Below, piece by piece: positions 35,199 to 44,331 of a stretch of 64,000 bases of DNA. Positions within the stretch are counted from its first letter, which is position 1. Every line of letters starts with the position of its first letter. A program made the translations under genes and the position numbers. Below the pieces are notes generated by a model. That model made no database searches. It was not told the DNA's origin and saw only the letters and a program-made list of their open reading frames with translations. Origin of the DNA: Planctomycetota bacterium (lineage in GTDB: Bacteria; Planctomycetota; B15-G4); NCBI GenBank assembly GCA_020638905.1, contig JACKHP010000002.1, positions 1 through 64,000 on the forward strand, written 5' to 3'.

Positions 35199-35204
35199 TA
35201 TCAT
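35199..35204 (+). promoter_or_regulatory. Possible -10 element of the creatininase operon
   Basis: TATCAT, 77 bp before the ATG at 35281 in a divergent intergenic region. No -35 is assigned. Confidence 0.3.
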
Positions 35205-35280
35205 GGGCGACGCGACCGCGGAGGGCGCACGCGTTCGCCCGCCCTCCCACCCACCGCGCCTCCCCGGAGCCGAAGCCCCG

Positions 35281-36027
35281 ATGTCGTTCCTCTGGAAGCT
35301 GCCGTGGCCCCAGGTGGCCGCCCTCGTCGAGCAGGGCGCCGCCGCGATCCTGCCGGTGGGCTCGACCGAGGCCCACGGTCCGCACCTGCCGCTCGACACC
35401 GACGTGTCGATCGCGCTCGGCATGTCGATCCGCGCCATGGGCCGGCTGACCGCCGCGGGACGTCCCTGCGTCGTGCTCCCGCCGGTGGTCTACTCGGTGA
35501 CCGACTTCGCCGGCGCGTTCGCGGGCTCGCTGGGCGTGCGCAAGGAGACCGCCACGGCGCTGCTGACCGACGTGCTCACCGGCGCGGTGCGCACCGGGTT
35601 CCGTCCCGTGGCCGTGGCGAACGCGCACCTCGAGCCGGCGCACCTCGAGACGATCCGCGCGGCCATCGCCGCCGTGAAGGAAGCGACCGGCGTCGACGTG
35701 CTGTTCCCCGACGTGACGCGCCGCCGGCTGGCCGAGCGGCTCACCGACGAGTTCCGCTCGGGGGCCTGCCACGCCGGACGCTACGAGACCTCGCTCGTGA
35801 TGGCCGACGACCCGCGCTTCGTCGACGACGTCGTGCGCAAGGCGCTGCCGCCCGTCCCGATCAGCCTGGTCGACGCGATCCGCGCCGGATTGACCGACTT
35901 CCTCCAGGCCGGCGGCGAGCAGGCGTACTTCGGCGCGCCGGCCGAGGCGTCGGCCGAAGAAGGCGAGGCCACCTTCGACGTGCTCGCCGAGCTGCTCGTC
36001 GAGGCCGTCGAGGGGGCAGGACGATGA
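35281..36027 (+). CDS. Creatininase family amidohydrolase
   Basis: A 248-residue member of the creatininase/MftE-like metal-dependent amidase family. LPVGSTEAHGPHLPLDTD near residues 23-40 supplies the Glu, His and Asp metal ligands. NAHLEPAH near 120 and CHAGRYETSLV near 165 give the remaining His and Glu. Members cleave creatinine, riboflavin precursors or peptide ends. No mycofactocin genes are nearby, so the substrate is unknown. Its stop overlaps the start of the next gene (ATGA), indicating an operon. Confidence 0.82.
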   Translation: MSFLWKLPWPQVAALVEQGAAAILPVGSTEAHGPHLPLDTDVSIALGMSIRAMGRLTAAGRPCVVLPPVVYSVTDFAGAFAGSLGVRKETATALLTDVLTGAVRTGFRPVAVANAHLEPAHLETIRAAIAAVKEATGVDVLFPDVTRRRLAERLTDEFRSGACHAGRYETSLVMADDPRFVDDVVRKALPPVPISLVDAIRAGLTDFLQAGGEQAYFGAPAEASAEEGEATFDVLAELLVEAVEGAGR

Positions 36028-36431
36028 GCGTGGCACGCACGCCGAAGGACGTCGTGCTGGCCTACGTCGACGCGTTCAACCGCGGCGACCTCGACGGGTT
36101 GTGCGCGCTCTTCACGCCCGACGCGCTGGTCTGGGGCGTGCTCGGCTGGGGCGAGATCGAGAAGGTGCGTCCGATCTGGAAGGACCTGATCGAGTGCCTG
36201 GGCATGCAGTTGCAGGTCGACGCGCTCATCGCCGAGGGCGACGTGGTCGCCGTGCGCTACACCGAGCGCGGCACCTCGCGCCTGGCCTTCCGCGGCCAGG
36301 GCCCCACCGGACGCAGCTACGAGCTGACCGCCATGGAGTGGTTCGAGATCCGCGACGGACGCATCCGCCGGCGCTGGGGCGCACGCGACGGTGCCAGCCA
36401 GATGCGCCAGCTCGGCTTCACGCAGGACTGA
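36024..36431 (+). CDS. NTF2-like (SnoaL-type) protein
   Basis: A 135-residue protein of the nuclear transport factor 2 fold. It begins VVLAYVDAFNRGDLDGLCALFTPDALVWG, and its cone-shaped barrel ends WFEIRDGRIRRRWGARD. Such proteins bind or isomerise small ligands, or only contribute dimer structure. It is translationally coupled to the creatininase-family gene, so it may share its substrate. Catalytic residues cannot be assigned. Confidence 0.8.
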   Translation: MSVARTPKDVVLAYVDAFNRGDLDGLCALFTPDALVWGVLGWGEIEKVRPIWKDLIECLGMQLQVDALIAEGDVVAVRYTERGTSRLAFRGQGPTGRSYELTAMEWFEIRDGRIRRRWGARDGASQMRQLGFTQD

Positions 36432-36487
36432 CGCACGACGCGGCTCGCGACGATCGCGACCCGACGGCGCGCGTCGGCGCTCAGCCG

Positions 36488-37639
36488 TCAGCCGTCGTCC
36501 TCGTCGTCTCCCCCGTCGTCGTCGAAGCGCGGGAGCGAGCGCTCCTGCAGCTCGCGGAAGTGCTCGAGCACCGCGTTCGCTTCGTCGCGGCGGCCGAGCT
36601 GCATGAGCGCGCGACCGAGCTGGTAGTGCGCCTTGGGCTGCCCGGGATCGAGCTCGGTCGCCTTGCGCAGCCAGTCGACGCCTTCGGCCACGTCGCCGAG
36701 CGCCACCTGCACCTCTCCCATGAGCAGCGCCACGCGGCCCGAGTCGGCCTTCACCGTGACCTTCGAGAGCACCTCGCGCGCCGCGTCGAGATCGCCGTCG
36801 TCGACGAGCAGGCGCGCGAGGCCCAGTGCGGCCTTGTCGTTCGTCGGCTCGAGCGCCAGCGCCTGCTCGAACGCGGCGCGCGCACCGTCGCCGTCCATGC
36901 CGGCCGCGCGACAGGTGCCGATCCAGGTCCAGTAGGTCGCGTCGCGCTGCTTGCCGTAGACCTCCTCGACCACCGCGAGCGCCTCGTCGACGTAGGCCGC
37001 GAGCACGCACGTGTCGAGCGTCATCTCGGTCAGCGTGAGGTCGTCGGGCTGCTTCCTGTGCGCGGCCAGGAAGCGCTCGGCCGCCAGCGTGAGCGTCTCG
37101 GCCCCCGCGCGGCGGTACTGTTCGCCCTGGGCCGCGAGGGCCGCCGCCGCGAGGCGCGCGCCGAGCTCGGGCGAGATCTGCTCCAGCTTCTCGGCCTGCT
37201 TGAGCGCCTTGCCGAAGGCCTCGTTCTTCAGGTAGGCGCCGACGAGCTGGTTGTACGCCTCGACCGCGTTCGGATTGCGCTCGATCGCCGCGCGGTAGCT
37301 CTGGATCGCCGCCGGCAGCGCGCCGTCGAGCTCGGCCACGCGTCCCAGGAAGACGTGCATGCGGAAGTCGTCGCCCGTGTATCCCGCGCGGCGCTTCGCG
37401 AGCTCGAGCACGCGGCCCTGCTGTCCGGCCTCGAGCAGGCACAGGCCCAGCAAGCCTTCCAGCTCGTCGTCGCCGGGGTGTCTGGCGAGCGCCGCGTCGA
37501 GCACGGGGACCGCCTCGGCGGGACGTCCCGCGCGGCGCAGCGCCTTGGCCTCGTCGACGGCGCCCGGAGCGCGCGCCGCGCCCGACAGCGCGAGCAGCAG
37601 CAACGGCAGCACGACGAGACGCGCGACGGACGGACGCAT
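36488..37639 (-). CDS. Exported TPR protein
   Basis: A 383-residue protein with a signal peptide (LVVLPLLLLALSGAARA) and then tandem tetratricopeptide repeats throughout. Examples are AEAVPVLDAALARHPGDDE, AIQSYRAAIERNPNAVEAY, ARAAFEQALALEPTNDKA and VDWLRKATELDPGQPKAHY. The last 12 residues are Asp-rich. It is a likely periplasmic scaffold for a protein complex. The neighbours give no specific partner. Confidence 0.8.
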   Translation of the reverse strand: MRPSVARLVVLPLLLLALSGAARAPGAVDEAKALRRAGRPAEAVPVLDAALARHPGDDELEGLLGLCLLEAGQQGRVLELAKRRAGYTGDDFRMHVFLGRVAELDGALPAAIQSYRAAIERNPNAVEAYNQLVGAYLKNEAFGKALKQAEKLEQISPELGARLAAAALAAQGEQYRRAGAETLTLAAERFLAAHRKQPDDLTLTEMTLDTCVLAAYVDEALAVVEEVYGKQRDATYWTWIGTCRAAGMDGDGARAAFEQALALEPTNDKAALGLARLLVDDGDLDAAREVLSKVTVKADSGRVALLMGEVQVALGDVAEGVDWLRKATELDPGQPKAHYQLGRALMQLGRRDEANAVLEHFRELQERSLPRFDDDGGDDEDDG

Positions 37640-37677
37640 GCGTCCAGCGTAGCGCGCGCGTCGCGTGCGGTCGTCGC

Positions 37678-38136
37678 TCACGCGTCCTCGAGGCCGAGCC
37701 ACTCGGAGATCGCGGCCAGCATGGCGATCTCGACGTCGCTCACCCGGCCGCGTCCGGGGACGGGCAGGCCCGACGCGTTCGCGACGTTCATGCCCAGGTC
37801 GATCAGCGCCGACTTGAAGCCCGCGGCCGTCTCGGGATCGACGCGCTCGTCGAGCAGACGCGAGATCTCGCGGAAGGCCCGCTCGTGCTCGGCCGGTCCG
37901 CGCGTCGCCGGACGATAGGCGGCCGCCAGCGCCGGGAAGCGCGGCGCCATCGACGACAGCACCTCGGCCATGAGAGGGCTCTCGGCGAGCTGCGGATGCG
38001 AGAGCTCCTCGGCCAGTTCGGCCTCCTCGAGGGCGTCGATGCGCCCGTCGATGCTGGCCGCGAGCCAGTACGTGTCGAGCACGGCGAAGCACAGCCGCGT
38101 CCACTCGTCGTCTTCGAAGCGTGCCGCGAACGTCAT
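37678..38136 (-). CDS. TerB-like small helical protein
   Basis: A 152-residue all-helical cytoplasmic protein. The acidic DGRIDALEEAELAEEL and later GRGRVSDVEIAMLAAISEWLGL resemble the two-fold repeated metal-site region of TerB/DUF-type tellurite-resistance-like domains. Similarity is judged only by eye. It starts at ATG 38136 behind a near-perfect AGGAGG, so it is probably well translated. It lies between the hybrid kinase and the TPR gene on the same strand. Confidence 0.5.
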   Translation of the reverse strand: MTFAARFEDDEWTRLCFAVLDTYWLAASIDGRIDALEEAELAEELSHPQLAESPLMAEVLSSMAPRFPALAAAYRPATRGPAEHERAFREISRLLDERVDPETAAGFKSALIDLGMNVANASGLPVPGRGRVSDVEIAMLAAISEWLGLEDA

Positions 38137-38189
38137 GCCGGGGACCTCCTGCGAGAGGCGGCCATGGTACCGCCGCCGGCCGCTCGCCG

Positions 38190-40148
38190 TCAGACGCGCC
38201 GCGCGAGCACCTCGCAGACCATGCTCACGAGCCGGTCGCTGCCGAACGGCTTCTGCAGGAAGCTCGCGCCGTCGTCGAGCACGCCCTGCTCGGCGACCAC
38301 GTCGGCGGTGTAGCCCGACATGAAGACCACCGGCAACCCGGGGACGACCTCGGCCAGCGCGGCGTGCAGGCCGCGTCCGGTCATGTCGGGCAGCACGACG
38401 TCGGTCAGCAGGACGTCGACCTTCGCGCCCTGGCGCACCACGTCGATCGCCTCCTGCGGACGCTCGGCCATCACGACCCGGAAGCCGCTGGCCGCCAGCA
38501 GCGTGGCGAGCACGCGCCGCACCATCGCGTCGTCCTCGACCACGAGCACGGTCACCCCGGCCGCCGGAGGACGCACGATCACGCGCGCCGGCGTGGGCTC
38601 GCGCAAGGCTTCCTCGTGCGCGGGCAGCACGATCTCGAAGCGCGTGCCGACGTCCGGGCGGCTGCGCACGGTGATGCGGCCGCGGTGCTGCCTGACGATG
38701 CCGTACACGGTGGACAGGCCGAGTCCCGTGCCGCGGCCGCGCTCCTTGGTGGTGAAGAACGGGTCGAAGACGCGTGCGAGGGTGGCCTGGTCCATGCCGT
38801 GGCCGGTGTCGGAGACGCGCATCAGCACCTCGTCGGCGCAGCGCAGCGCGTTCTTGTCGAGCGGCCAGGTGTCGCCGACCTCGACCGTGGGCGCACCGCG
38901 CGACGGCGCGCGCCGACGCACCGTCTCGATGAGCAGGCCGCCGCCGTGCGGCATGGCGTCCTGGGCGTTGATCGCGAGGTTGAGCAGGATCTGCTCGATC
39001 TTGACCGGGTCGACGCGCACGTGGCACGCCTCGTCGGTCACGCGCACCTCGAGCGAGACGTCCTCGCGCAGCACGCGGCGCAGCACGCGGCAGGTCTCGT
39101 GGACCACCTCGCGCAGGTCGAGCACGCGCGCCTCGAGCGCCTGGCGGCGTCCGAAGGCCAGCAGCTGCGACGTGAGTTCGGCGGCTCGCTCGGCGGCGCC
39201 CCGGATCTCGCGCAGCTCGAGGTCGAGGTCGGAGCCCTCCGGCAGCCGCGCCAGGGCCAGCTCGGCGTTGCCCAGCACGACCGAGAGCAGGTTGTTGAAG
39301 TCGTGCGCCACGCCGCCGGCCAGGGCGCCCATGGCCTCCATCTTCTGGGACTGCTGGAGCTGCTCCTCGAGGGCGCGCGTCTCGGTCACGTCGAGCGTCG
39401 TGCCGACCAGCCGCAGCGGACGTCCCGCGCCGTCGCGCACGAGGCGCGCGCGCGCCAGCAGCCGTCGCGGACGATCCGCGTTCGCACCCAGCCGGAACTC
39501 GGCGTGCAGCGGGTCCTCGCCGCGGAACGCGCGCCGGAAGGCCGCGCGCAGCAGCGCCCGGTCGTCGTCGTGCACCAGGTCGAGGAAGGCCGTGTAGCCC
39601 GGGGCGAGGGTGCCCGGTTCGACGCCCAGCACGCGATAGAACGCGTCGGACCACCAGGCCTCGCCGGAGAGCAGGTCCCACTCCCAGCTCCCGATGCCGG
39701 CCGCGCGCTGGGTGTCGGCCAGCCTCTGCGACGTGCGCTGGAGCGCGGAGAGCAGCCGGTCGGACTCTTCACGGTCGGTCCACGAGAGCAGCAGCGACGG
39801 CCCGTCGTCGTCGCCGAGGTCGACCCACTGCAGGCGCAGGTCGACCGGTTGCAGCGTGCCGTCGATGCGCAGCAGCCGGGCGCCGCGCAGCACGTCCGGA
39901 CCTTCGAGACCGGGACGCGGCACGTCGTCGCCCAGCAGCGACGCCACCCGCGCCGTGTCGTCGAGGTGCAGGCAGTCGTCGAGCGGACGTCCCACGAGCT
40001 CGCTCGCCAGGCTCGCGCCGAGGTCGCGCACGGCCGCGCGGTTCGCCTGTCGCAGCGTCCCGTCGCGCACCACGAGCAACGGCAGCGGATGCGCCTTGAG
40101 CAGCGCCTCCGCCACGCCGGGGCGTTCACCCTGGGCACGGGCCTGCAT
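38190..40148 (-). CDS. Hybrid sensor histidine kinase (PAS-HisKA-HATPase-REC)
   Basis: A 652-residue soluble kinase with two PAS-like domains (~12-125 and ~145-255). HisKA follows with the phosphorylated His at 282 in GGVAHDFNNLL. The HATPase has N box NLAINAQDAM near 390-400, DTGHGM near 447 and GTGLGL near 473. A receiver domain (~533-650) carries phospho-acceptor Asp 583 in LLTDVVLPDM. There is no membrane helix, so it senses a cytoplasmic signal. No response regulator with an output domain is adjacent. A TACACT hexamer lies 53 bp upstream. Confidence 0.92.
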   Translation of the reverse strand: MQARAQGERPGVAEALLKAHPLPLLVVRDGTLRQANRAAVRDLGASLASELVGRPLDDCLHLDDTARVASLLGDDVPRPGLEGPDVLRGARLLRIDGTLQPVDLRLQWVDLGDDDGPSLLLSWTDREESDRLLSALQRTSQRLADTQRAAGIGSWEWDLLSGEAWWSDAFYRVLGVEPGTLAPGYTAFLDLVHDDDRALLRAAFRRAFRGEDPLHAEFRLGANADRPRRLLARARLVRDGAGRPLRLVGTTLDVTETRALEEQLQQSQKMEAMGALAGGVAHDFNNLLSVVLGNAELALARLPEGSDLDLELREIRGAAERAAELTSQLLAFGRRQALEARVLDLREVVHETCRVLRRVLREDVSLEVRVTDEACHVRVDPVKIEQILLNLAINAQDAMPHGGGLLIETVRRRAPSRGAPTVEVGDTWPLDKNALRCADEVLMRVSDTGHGMDQATLARVFDPFFTTKERGRGTGLGLSTVYGIVRQHRGRITVRSRPDVGTRFEIVLPAHEEALREPTPARVIVRPPAAGVTVLVVEDDAMVRRVLATLLAASGFRVVMAERPQEAIDVVRQGAKVDVLLTDVVLPDMTGRGLHAALAEVVPGLPVVFMSGYTADVVAEQGVLDDGASFLQKPFGSDRLVSMVCEVLARRV

Positions 40149-40200
40149 GTCGATGTCACCGCCTCCCGAGCGGATGGGATGCCACTCCCGCCAGCCGGGG

Positions 40201-40206
40201 AGTGTA
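40201..40206 (-). promoter_or_regulatory. Possible -10 element of the hybrid kinase gene
   Basis: TACACT on the minus strand, 53 bp before the ATG at 40148. Confidence 0.35.
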
Positions 40207-40248
40207 CCAGGGAGAGCGTCCGTTCCCGCGCGTCGCGGACGACGAGGT

Positions 40249-42144
40249 TCAGCGCGCGCCGCGGGCCGCGTCGAGGGTGACGCTGCCGTCGGCCTCGACG
40301 CGCAGCCTCAGGTGCCGGTCGACCTCGACGTCGCGGGCCACCTCGCGCCGCTCGCCGCCCGGCAGGCGCAGCTCGATGCGCTCGACGCGCGTAGCCGGTC
40401 CCAGGCCGAAGTGCAGCCGCGGATCGTCGCTGGAGAGGAAGCCGCCGCCGGCCGAGACGTCGCGCGTGAAGCGCCGGGCGCCGGTCGCGAGCGTGACCCG
40501 GGCGCCCACCGCGAGCGCCGCCGGCGCGCCCTCGGCGGGCACGCGCTCGACGCGCAGCGAGAGCCAGTGGCCGCCGTCGCGCGGCGCGTTCCAGGCCAGG
40601 ATCGGCGTCTCGTCCATGCGCGAGACGACCAGGTCGAGGTCGCCGTCGTCGTCGAGATCGGCCGCCACGGCGGCCCGGTGCGGGCCGGCTTCCGCGAACG
40701 CGGGACCCGTCAGTCCGGTGCGATCGACGAACGCGAACGGGTCGTCCGTCCCCAGGAAGAGGTTGCAGTGCTGGCGGTAGACGACGAGGTCGGGCTTGCA
40801 CGCGTCGACCTGGGGATAGATGTGGCCGTTGCTGGCGAAGACGTCGGCGTGACCGTCGTCGTCGAGGTCGGCGATCTGGCAGCCCCATCCCAGCGGGAAC
40901 CACGTCGGGCGCCCGATGCCCGCCGGACCGGTCACGTCGTCGAACCACGGCGCGTCGGCGGCCGTCGTGAGGTTCCTGTAGAGCGTGTGCGACTGGATCG
41001 AGAAGTTCGTCACGAACAGCTCGGGCAGCGGATCGTCGTCGATCTGCGCCACGGCCAGGCCCATGCCGGCCTCCATGACGCCGGCCCGTCCGCAGGCCAC
41101 GCCGGCGGGCAGCGCGGCCTCGCGGAAGTGCCCGTTCCCGTCGTTCACGAACAGGAAGTTGAACATCGAATCGTTCGTGACGTACAGGTCGAGGTCGCCG
41201 TCGTCGTCGATGTCGGTGAACGCCGGCTGGAAGCCGTAGCTCGTGCTCACGTCGGCCAGTCCCGCCGCCGCCAGCGCGGGACGCAGGGTGTAGTCGGGCG
41301 CGCCGGCGTTCTCGAAGAACAGGTCGGCCTGGGCCGGCAGCGTGCGCGGTCCGCAGGGCACCTCGCAGGCCATGAGGTGGCACAGGCCGCGCTGGTCGAG
41401 CGACGGAAGGTCCTGCTCGCAGTAGTTCGCCACGTACAGGTCGAGGTCGCCGTCGGCGTCGACGTCCCCGGCCGCCGCGCCCGTCGACCAGTCGATCGCG
41501 CCGCCCGCCAGCCCGGGATGCGCGGCCGTCGCGTCGACGAAGCGCGCGCCGTCGTTGCGGAAGAGCACGTTCGGTCCGAGGTTCGTGACGTACAGATCGG
41601 TGTCGCCGTCGACGTCCACGTCGAACGCGAGTGCACCGTACGAGTACGACGGATCGTCGACACCGCGCACCGCGCCCTCCTCGGCGAAGGTGCGGTCGCC
41701 GCGGTTGCGGTACAGGCGATTGCGCGAGTCGCCGCCGTCCGGCGTGCCGTCGCGTCCCTGGGGGAAGTAGAGGTCCATGCGCCCGTCGCCGTCGGCGTCG
41801 AGCACCGCGATGCCCTGCCCGATCGTGTCGCGCAGGTAGAACTTGTCCGGCGCGCGAGGGCCGGACAGGTCGCGATGCGCGAGGCCGGCCGCGACCGTCC
41901 CGTCGGTGAACCAGGGGCCCGTGTCGGGTTCGGGCAGCGCCGCGCGCGTGAGCGTCGGCGCGGGGGACGGCGCCGCGTCGGAGGGCGCCACGTGCGCGTC
42001 CGCGCCGATCGATGTCGCGTTCGCGCCGGACGACGTCGCGCCCGCCGACGCGTCGACGGTCTCCGACGCGTCCCTCCCGCAGGACCCAAGGCACACGGCG
42101 CAGGACGCCACGAGCAATGCGACACGGCTCAGCACGACACGCAC
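40249..42144 (-). CDS. Exported FG-GAP/VCBS repeat protein with ASPIC/UnbV domain
   Basis: A 631-residue exported protein. A hydrophobic signal ends LGSC, so it may be lipidated (Cys near 23). A low-complexity Ser/Ala/Asp linker follows. Several FG-GAP-type blades carry calcium-loop motifs D-x-D-x-D-G-x-x-D, such as DADGDGRMD, DVDGDTD and DIDDDGDLD. The last ~110 residues match the ASPIC/UnbV domain (VGARVTLATGARRFTRDVSAG). A beta-propeller for surface binding or adhesion is expected. The start (GTG at 42144) is uncertain, and GTG 42135 is also possible. Confidence 0.85.
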   Translation of the reverse strand: MRVVLSRVALLVASCAVCLGSCGRDASETVDASAGATSSGANATSIGADAHVAPSDAAPSPAPTLTRAALPEPDTGPWFTDGTVAAGLAHRDLSGPRAPDKFYLRDTIGQGIAVLDADGDGRMDLYFPQGRDGTPDGGDSRNRLYRNRGDRTFAEEGAVRGVDDPSYSYGALAFDVDVDGDTDLYVTNLGPNVLFRNDGARFVDATAAHPGLAGGAIDWSTGAAAGDVDADGDLDLYVANYCEQDLPSLDQRGLCHLMACEVPCGPRTLPAQADLFFENAGAPDYTLRPALAAAGLADVSTSYGFQPAFTDIDDDGDLDLYVTNDSMFNFLFVNDGNGHFREAALPAGVACGRAGVMEAGMGLAVAQIDDDPLPELFVTNFSIQSHTLYRNLTTAADAPWFDDVTGPAGIGRPTWFPLGWGCQIADLDDDGHADVFASNGHIYPQVDACKPDLVVYRQHCNLFLGTDDPFAFVDRTGLTGPAFAEAGPHRAAVAADLDDDGDLDLVVSRMDETPILAWNAPRDGGHWLSLRVERVPAEGAPAALAVGARVTLATGARRFTRDVSAGGGFLSSDDPRLHFGLGPATRVERIELRLPGGERREVARDVEVDRHLRLRVEADGSVTLDAARGAR

Positions 42145-42408
42145 GACAGTCGCCTGCGAACGATGGCCCGGGGGCCCGCCATCCCGGACGGACCCCGCGC
42201 GAGCGAGGCGGTTCGGCGCCGCGCTCGGCCCGAACGTACCGCAGGTCCCGCGGCTTGGGAACCGCCGGTCCGTGTGGCGTCCGGCGCGGAGCGGGACGCG
42301 GTCCACGGAAGCAGCCCGGGCTGCGTCCGGACCCGGAGGCGAACCGACCTCCGAAGGCCCCGTCAGAAGAGGACCGGATCACACGCTGGACAGTCCTTCG
42401 CATCATGT

Positions 42409-42424
42409 GTAACGTCTGGGTTAC
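42409..42424. promoter_or_regulatory. Candidate ArsR-family operator
   Basis: An inverted repeat, GTAAC-N6-GTTAC, ending 2 bp before the ATG of the ArsR-like regulator. It lies in an AT-richer patch, as expected for an autoregulatory site. Only the symmetry and position support it. Confidence 0.45.
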
Positions 42425-42426
42425 CT

Positions 42427-42777
42427 ATGCAAGCCGAAGCCGTCGACCTGCTCTTCGCCACGCTCGCCCACGCCGGCCGTCGACGCATGCTCGACCTCGT
42501 GATGGCGGCGCCGGGCATGAGCGTGTCGGCACTCGCCACGCACTTCGAGATGAGCCGCATCGCCGTGCTCAAGCACGTGCGCGCGCTCGAGGTCGCCGAG
42601 CTGCTGATCACGCGCAAGCAGGGCCGCACACGTCGGCTGTACTTCAACCCCGTCCCGATCCAACTCATCCACGACCGCTGGACCACGAAGTACAGCGCGT
42701 TCTGGGCCGAGCGGATGGTCGACATCCAAGCGCGCGTCGAGCGACGCGCCAGCGGCGAGGAACCCAAGATTGCCTGA
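42427..42777 (+). CDS. ArsR-family transcriptional regulator
   Basis: A 116-residue winged-helix repressor. It begins AVDLLFATLAHAGRRRMLDLV, with the recognition helix near MSRIAVLKHVRALEVAELL and a wing at RKQGRTRRLYF. It has no metal-binding cysteines, so it senses something other than arsenite. It belongs to the group that accompanies AHSA1-type proteins, and the AHSA1-like gene overlaps its end by 8 bp. It probably represses its own operon through the dyad at 42409-42424. Confidence 0.88.
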   Translation: MQAEAVDLLFATLAHAGRRRMLDLVMAAPGMSVSALATHFEMSRIAVLKHVRALEVAELLITRKQGRTRRLYFNPVPIQLIHDRWTTKYSAFWAERMVDIQARVERRASGEEPKIA

Positions 42778-43306
42778 CACGACCGCGATGTTCCGGGTCC
42801 TCATCAAGGGCTCGGTCGAAGACGTCTGGAACGAGATCACGCGCACCGACGAGCCGATCGCGTGCTTCTTCAACAACCGCATGCACGTGGGCGAGCTGCG
42901 CGCCGGCTCGCGTCTCGCCATGCGTTCACCCGACGGCAGGTACACCGGCGTGGTCGGCGAGATCCTGGAGGTCGTCCCCTACCAGAAGTTCAGCCACACG
43001 TTCCGCTTCACGAACCTCGCGGATCCGCCGAGCGTGGTGACGTACGAGCTCGAGCCCAAGGGCGACAGCGTGCAGTTCACGCTGACCGTGACCGAGCTGG
43101 CGGTCGGCACGAAGTCCGCGAAGCAGATGCTGTCCGGCGGCAAGATGATCGTGGGCGTGCTCAAGACGGTGATCGAGAAGGGCCGTCCGAGCCTCGGGAC
43201 GCGCATGCTCTTCGTGCTCTTCAAGCTGCTCGCTCCGCTCTCGCCGAAGCAGTGCCGCAGCGAGAACTGGCCCGTCGACGGATCCCCCGACGGGCGGGCG
43301 ACGTGA
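42770..43306 (+). CDS. SRPBCC (AHSA1-like) ligand-binding protein
   Basis: A 178-residue helix-grip protein starting MPDTTAMFRVLIKGSVEDVWNEIT. It includes YTGVVGEILEVVPYQKFSHTFRF and ends PLSPKQCRSENWPVD, matching the AHSA1/polyketide-cyclase-like family. A hydrophobic cavity is expected to bind a small ligand. The start is TTG (42770) with a GAGGA site, overlapping the regulator. An ATG six codons later is the alternative. It is usually co-transcribed with an ArsR regulator, as here. The ligand is unknown. Confidence 0.85.
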   Translation: MPDTTAMFRVLIKGSVEDVWNEITRTDEPIACFFNNRMHVGELRAGSRLAMRSPDGRYTGVVGEILEVVPYQKFSHTFRFTNLADPPSVVTYELEPKGDSVQFTLTVTELAVGTKSAKQMLSGGKMIVGVLKTVIEKGRPSLGTRMLFVLFKLLAPLSPKQCRSENWPVDGSPDGRAT

Positions 43307-43713
43307 TGCGCACGATCGTCGGCGTGATCGTCGGGTATCTCGTCTGGACCGCGCTCTGGCTGGGCGGCGGCGCAGCCATCGGCGCGGCCTATCCGAAGGA
43401 GTTCCAGGCGTTCCAGGACGGGCAGGCGCTCACGCTGGCCGCGCCGCTCGGCCTCGCGCTCGCTCTGAGCGTGCTGTGCTCGCTGATCGCCGGCGCGCTC
43501 ACCCGGCGCATGACGCGCGGATGGACCGCGTCGCTCCTGCTCGCGCTGCTGTTGCTCGTCACCGGCATCGTCGTCCAGGTCGATGCCTGGGAGCGCATGC
43601 CCGAGACCTACCACTTCAGCTTCCTCATCCTGCTCGTGCCCATGACGCTGCTGGGCGCGCGCCTCACCAGGTCCCGACCAGGAACCGACACATGGCGACC
43701 CCCGAAGAGATGA
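43306..43713 (+). CDS. Small membrane protein in ArsR operon
   Basis: A 135-residue protein with about four membrane helices (3-25, 48-68, 74-93 and 103-120). It is not recognised beyond being a small integral membrane protein. It starts in the stop codon of the SRPBCC gene (TGATG; a GTG at 43303 is possible). Its end overlaps the next ATG by 22 bp, so it belongs to the same operon. Confidence 0.6.
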   Translation: MRTIVGVIVGYLVWTALWLGGGAAIGAAYPKEFQAFQDGQALTLAAPLGLALALSVLCSLIAGALTRRMTRGWTASLLLALLLLVTGIVVQVDAWERMPETYHFSFLILLVPMTLLGARLTRSRPGTDTWRPPKR

Positions 43714-44252
43714 CGGCCACGATGGTGGCCAACCTCGAGCGGAAGACCGGCAAGACGCTCGCGCAATGGCTCGTCGTCACCAAGGCCAGCAAGCTGGCGA
43801 AGCACGGTGAACTCGTGAAGCTGCTCAAGAGCGAGCACGGCATGACGCACGGCTTCGCGAACCTCGTCGCGCACAAGACGCTCGCGAGCGACGCGGGTTC
43901 GGCCAGCGACACCGACCTCGTGGCCGCGCAGTACGCCGGCAAGAAGGAGGCGCTGCGCCCGATCTACGACGCGCTCGTCGCCGCGGTCGAAGGCTTCGGC
44001 GAGGACGTCGTGCTCGCGCCGAAGAAGGCCTACGTGAGCCTGCGCCGCGGCAAGCAGTTCGGCCTCGTCCAACCGTCCACCGCCACGCGCGTGGACGTGG
44101 GACTGAACCTCCAGGGAGTGCCCCCGACCGAGCGCCTCGAAGCCTCGGGCAGCTTCAACAGCATGTGCACGCACCGCGTGCGCGTGAGCTCGAAGGCCGA
44201 CATCGACGCCGAGCTGAAGGCTTGGTTGAAGCGCGCCTACGACCAGAGCTGA
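43692..44252 (+). CDS. DUF4287/DUF5655-type protein
   Basis: A 186-residue cytoplasmic protein. Residues 1-70 match DUF4287 (MTATMVANLERKTGKTLAQW...LKSEHGMTHGFANLVAH). The C-terminal half resembles DUF5655 (ALRPIYDALVAAVEGFGEDVVLAPKKAYVSLRRGKQFGLV), a putative ligand- or nucleic-acid-binding module. Function is unknown. It is last in the ArsR operon, overlapping the membrane protein. Confidence 0.75.
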   Translation: MATPEEMTATMVANLERKTGKTLAQWLVVTKASKLAKHGELVKLLKSEHGMTHGFANLVAHKTLASDAGSASDTDLVAAQYAGKKEALRPIYDALVAAVEGFGEDVVLAPKKAYVSLRRGKQFGLVQPSTATRVDVGLNLQGVPPTERLEASGSFNSMCTHRVRVSSKADIDAELKAWLKRAYDQS

Positions 44253-44331
44253 ACCCGGCGGAATCGCCTGTCGATCGTCCAGGGCTCGAGCACCACGGAC
44301 GCAGCCCGGGCCCTGACCGTAGCCGTGGCCG

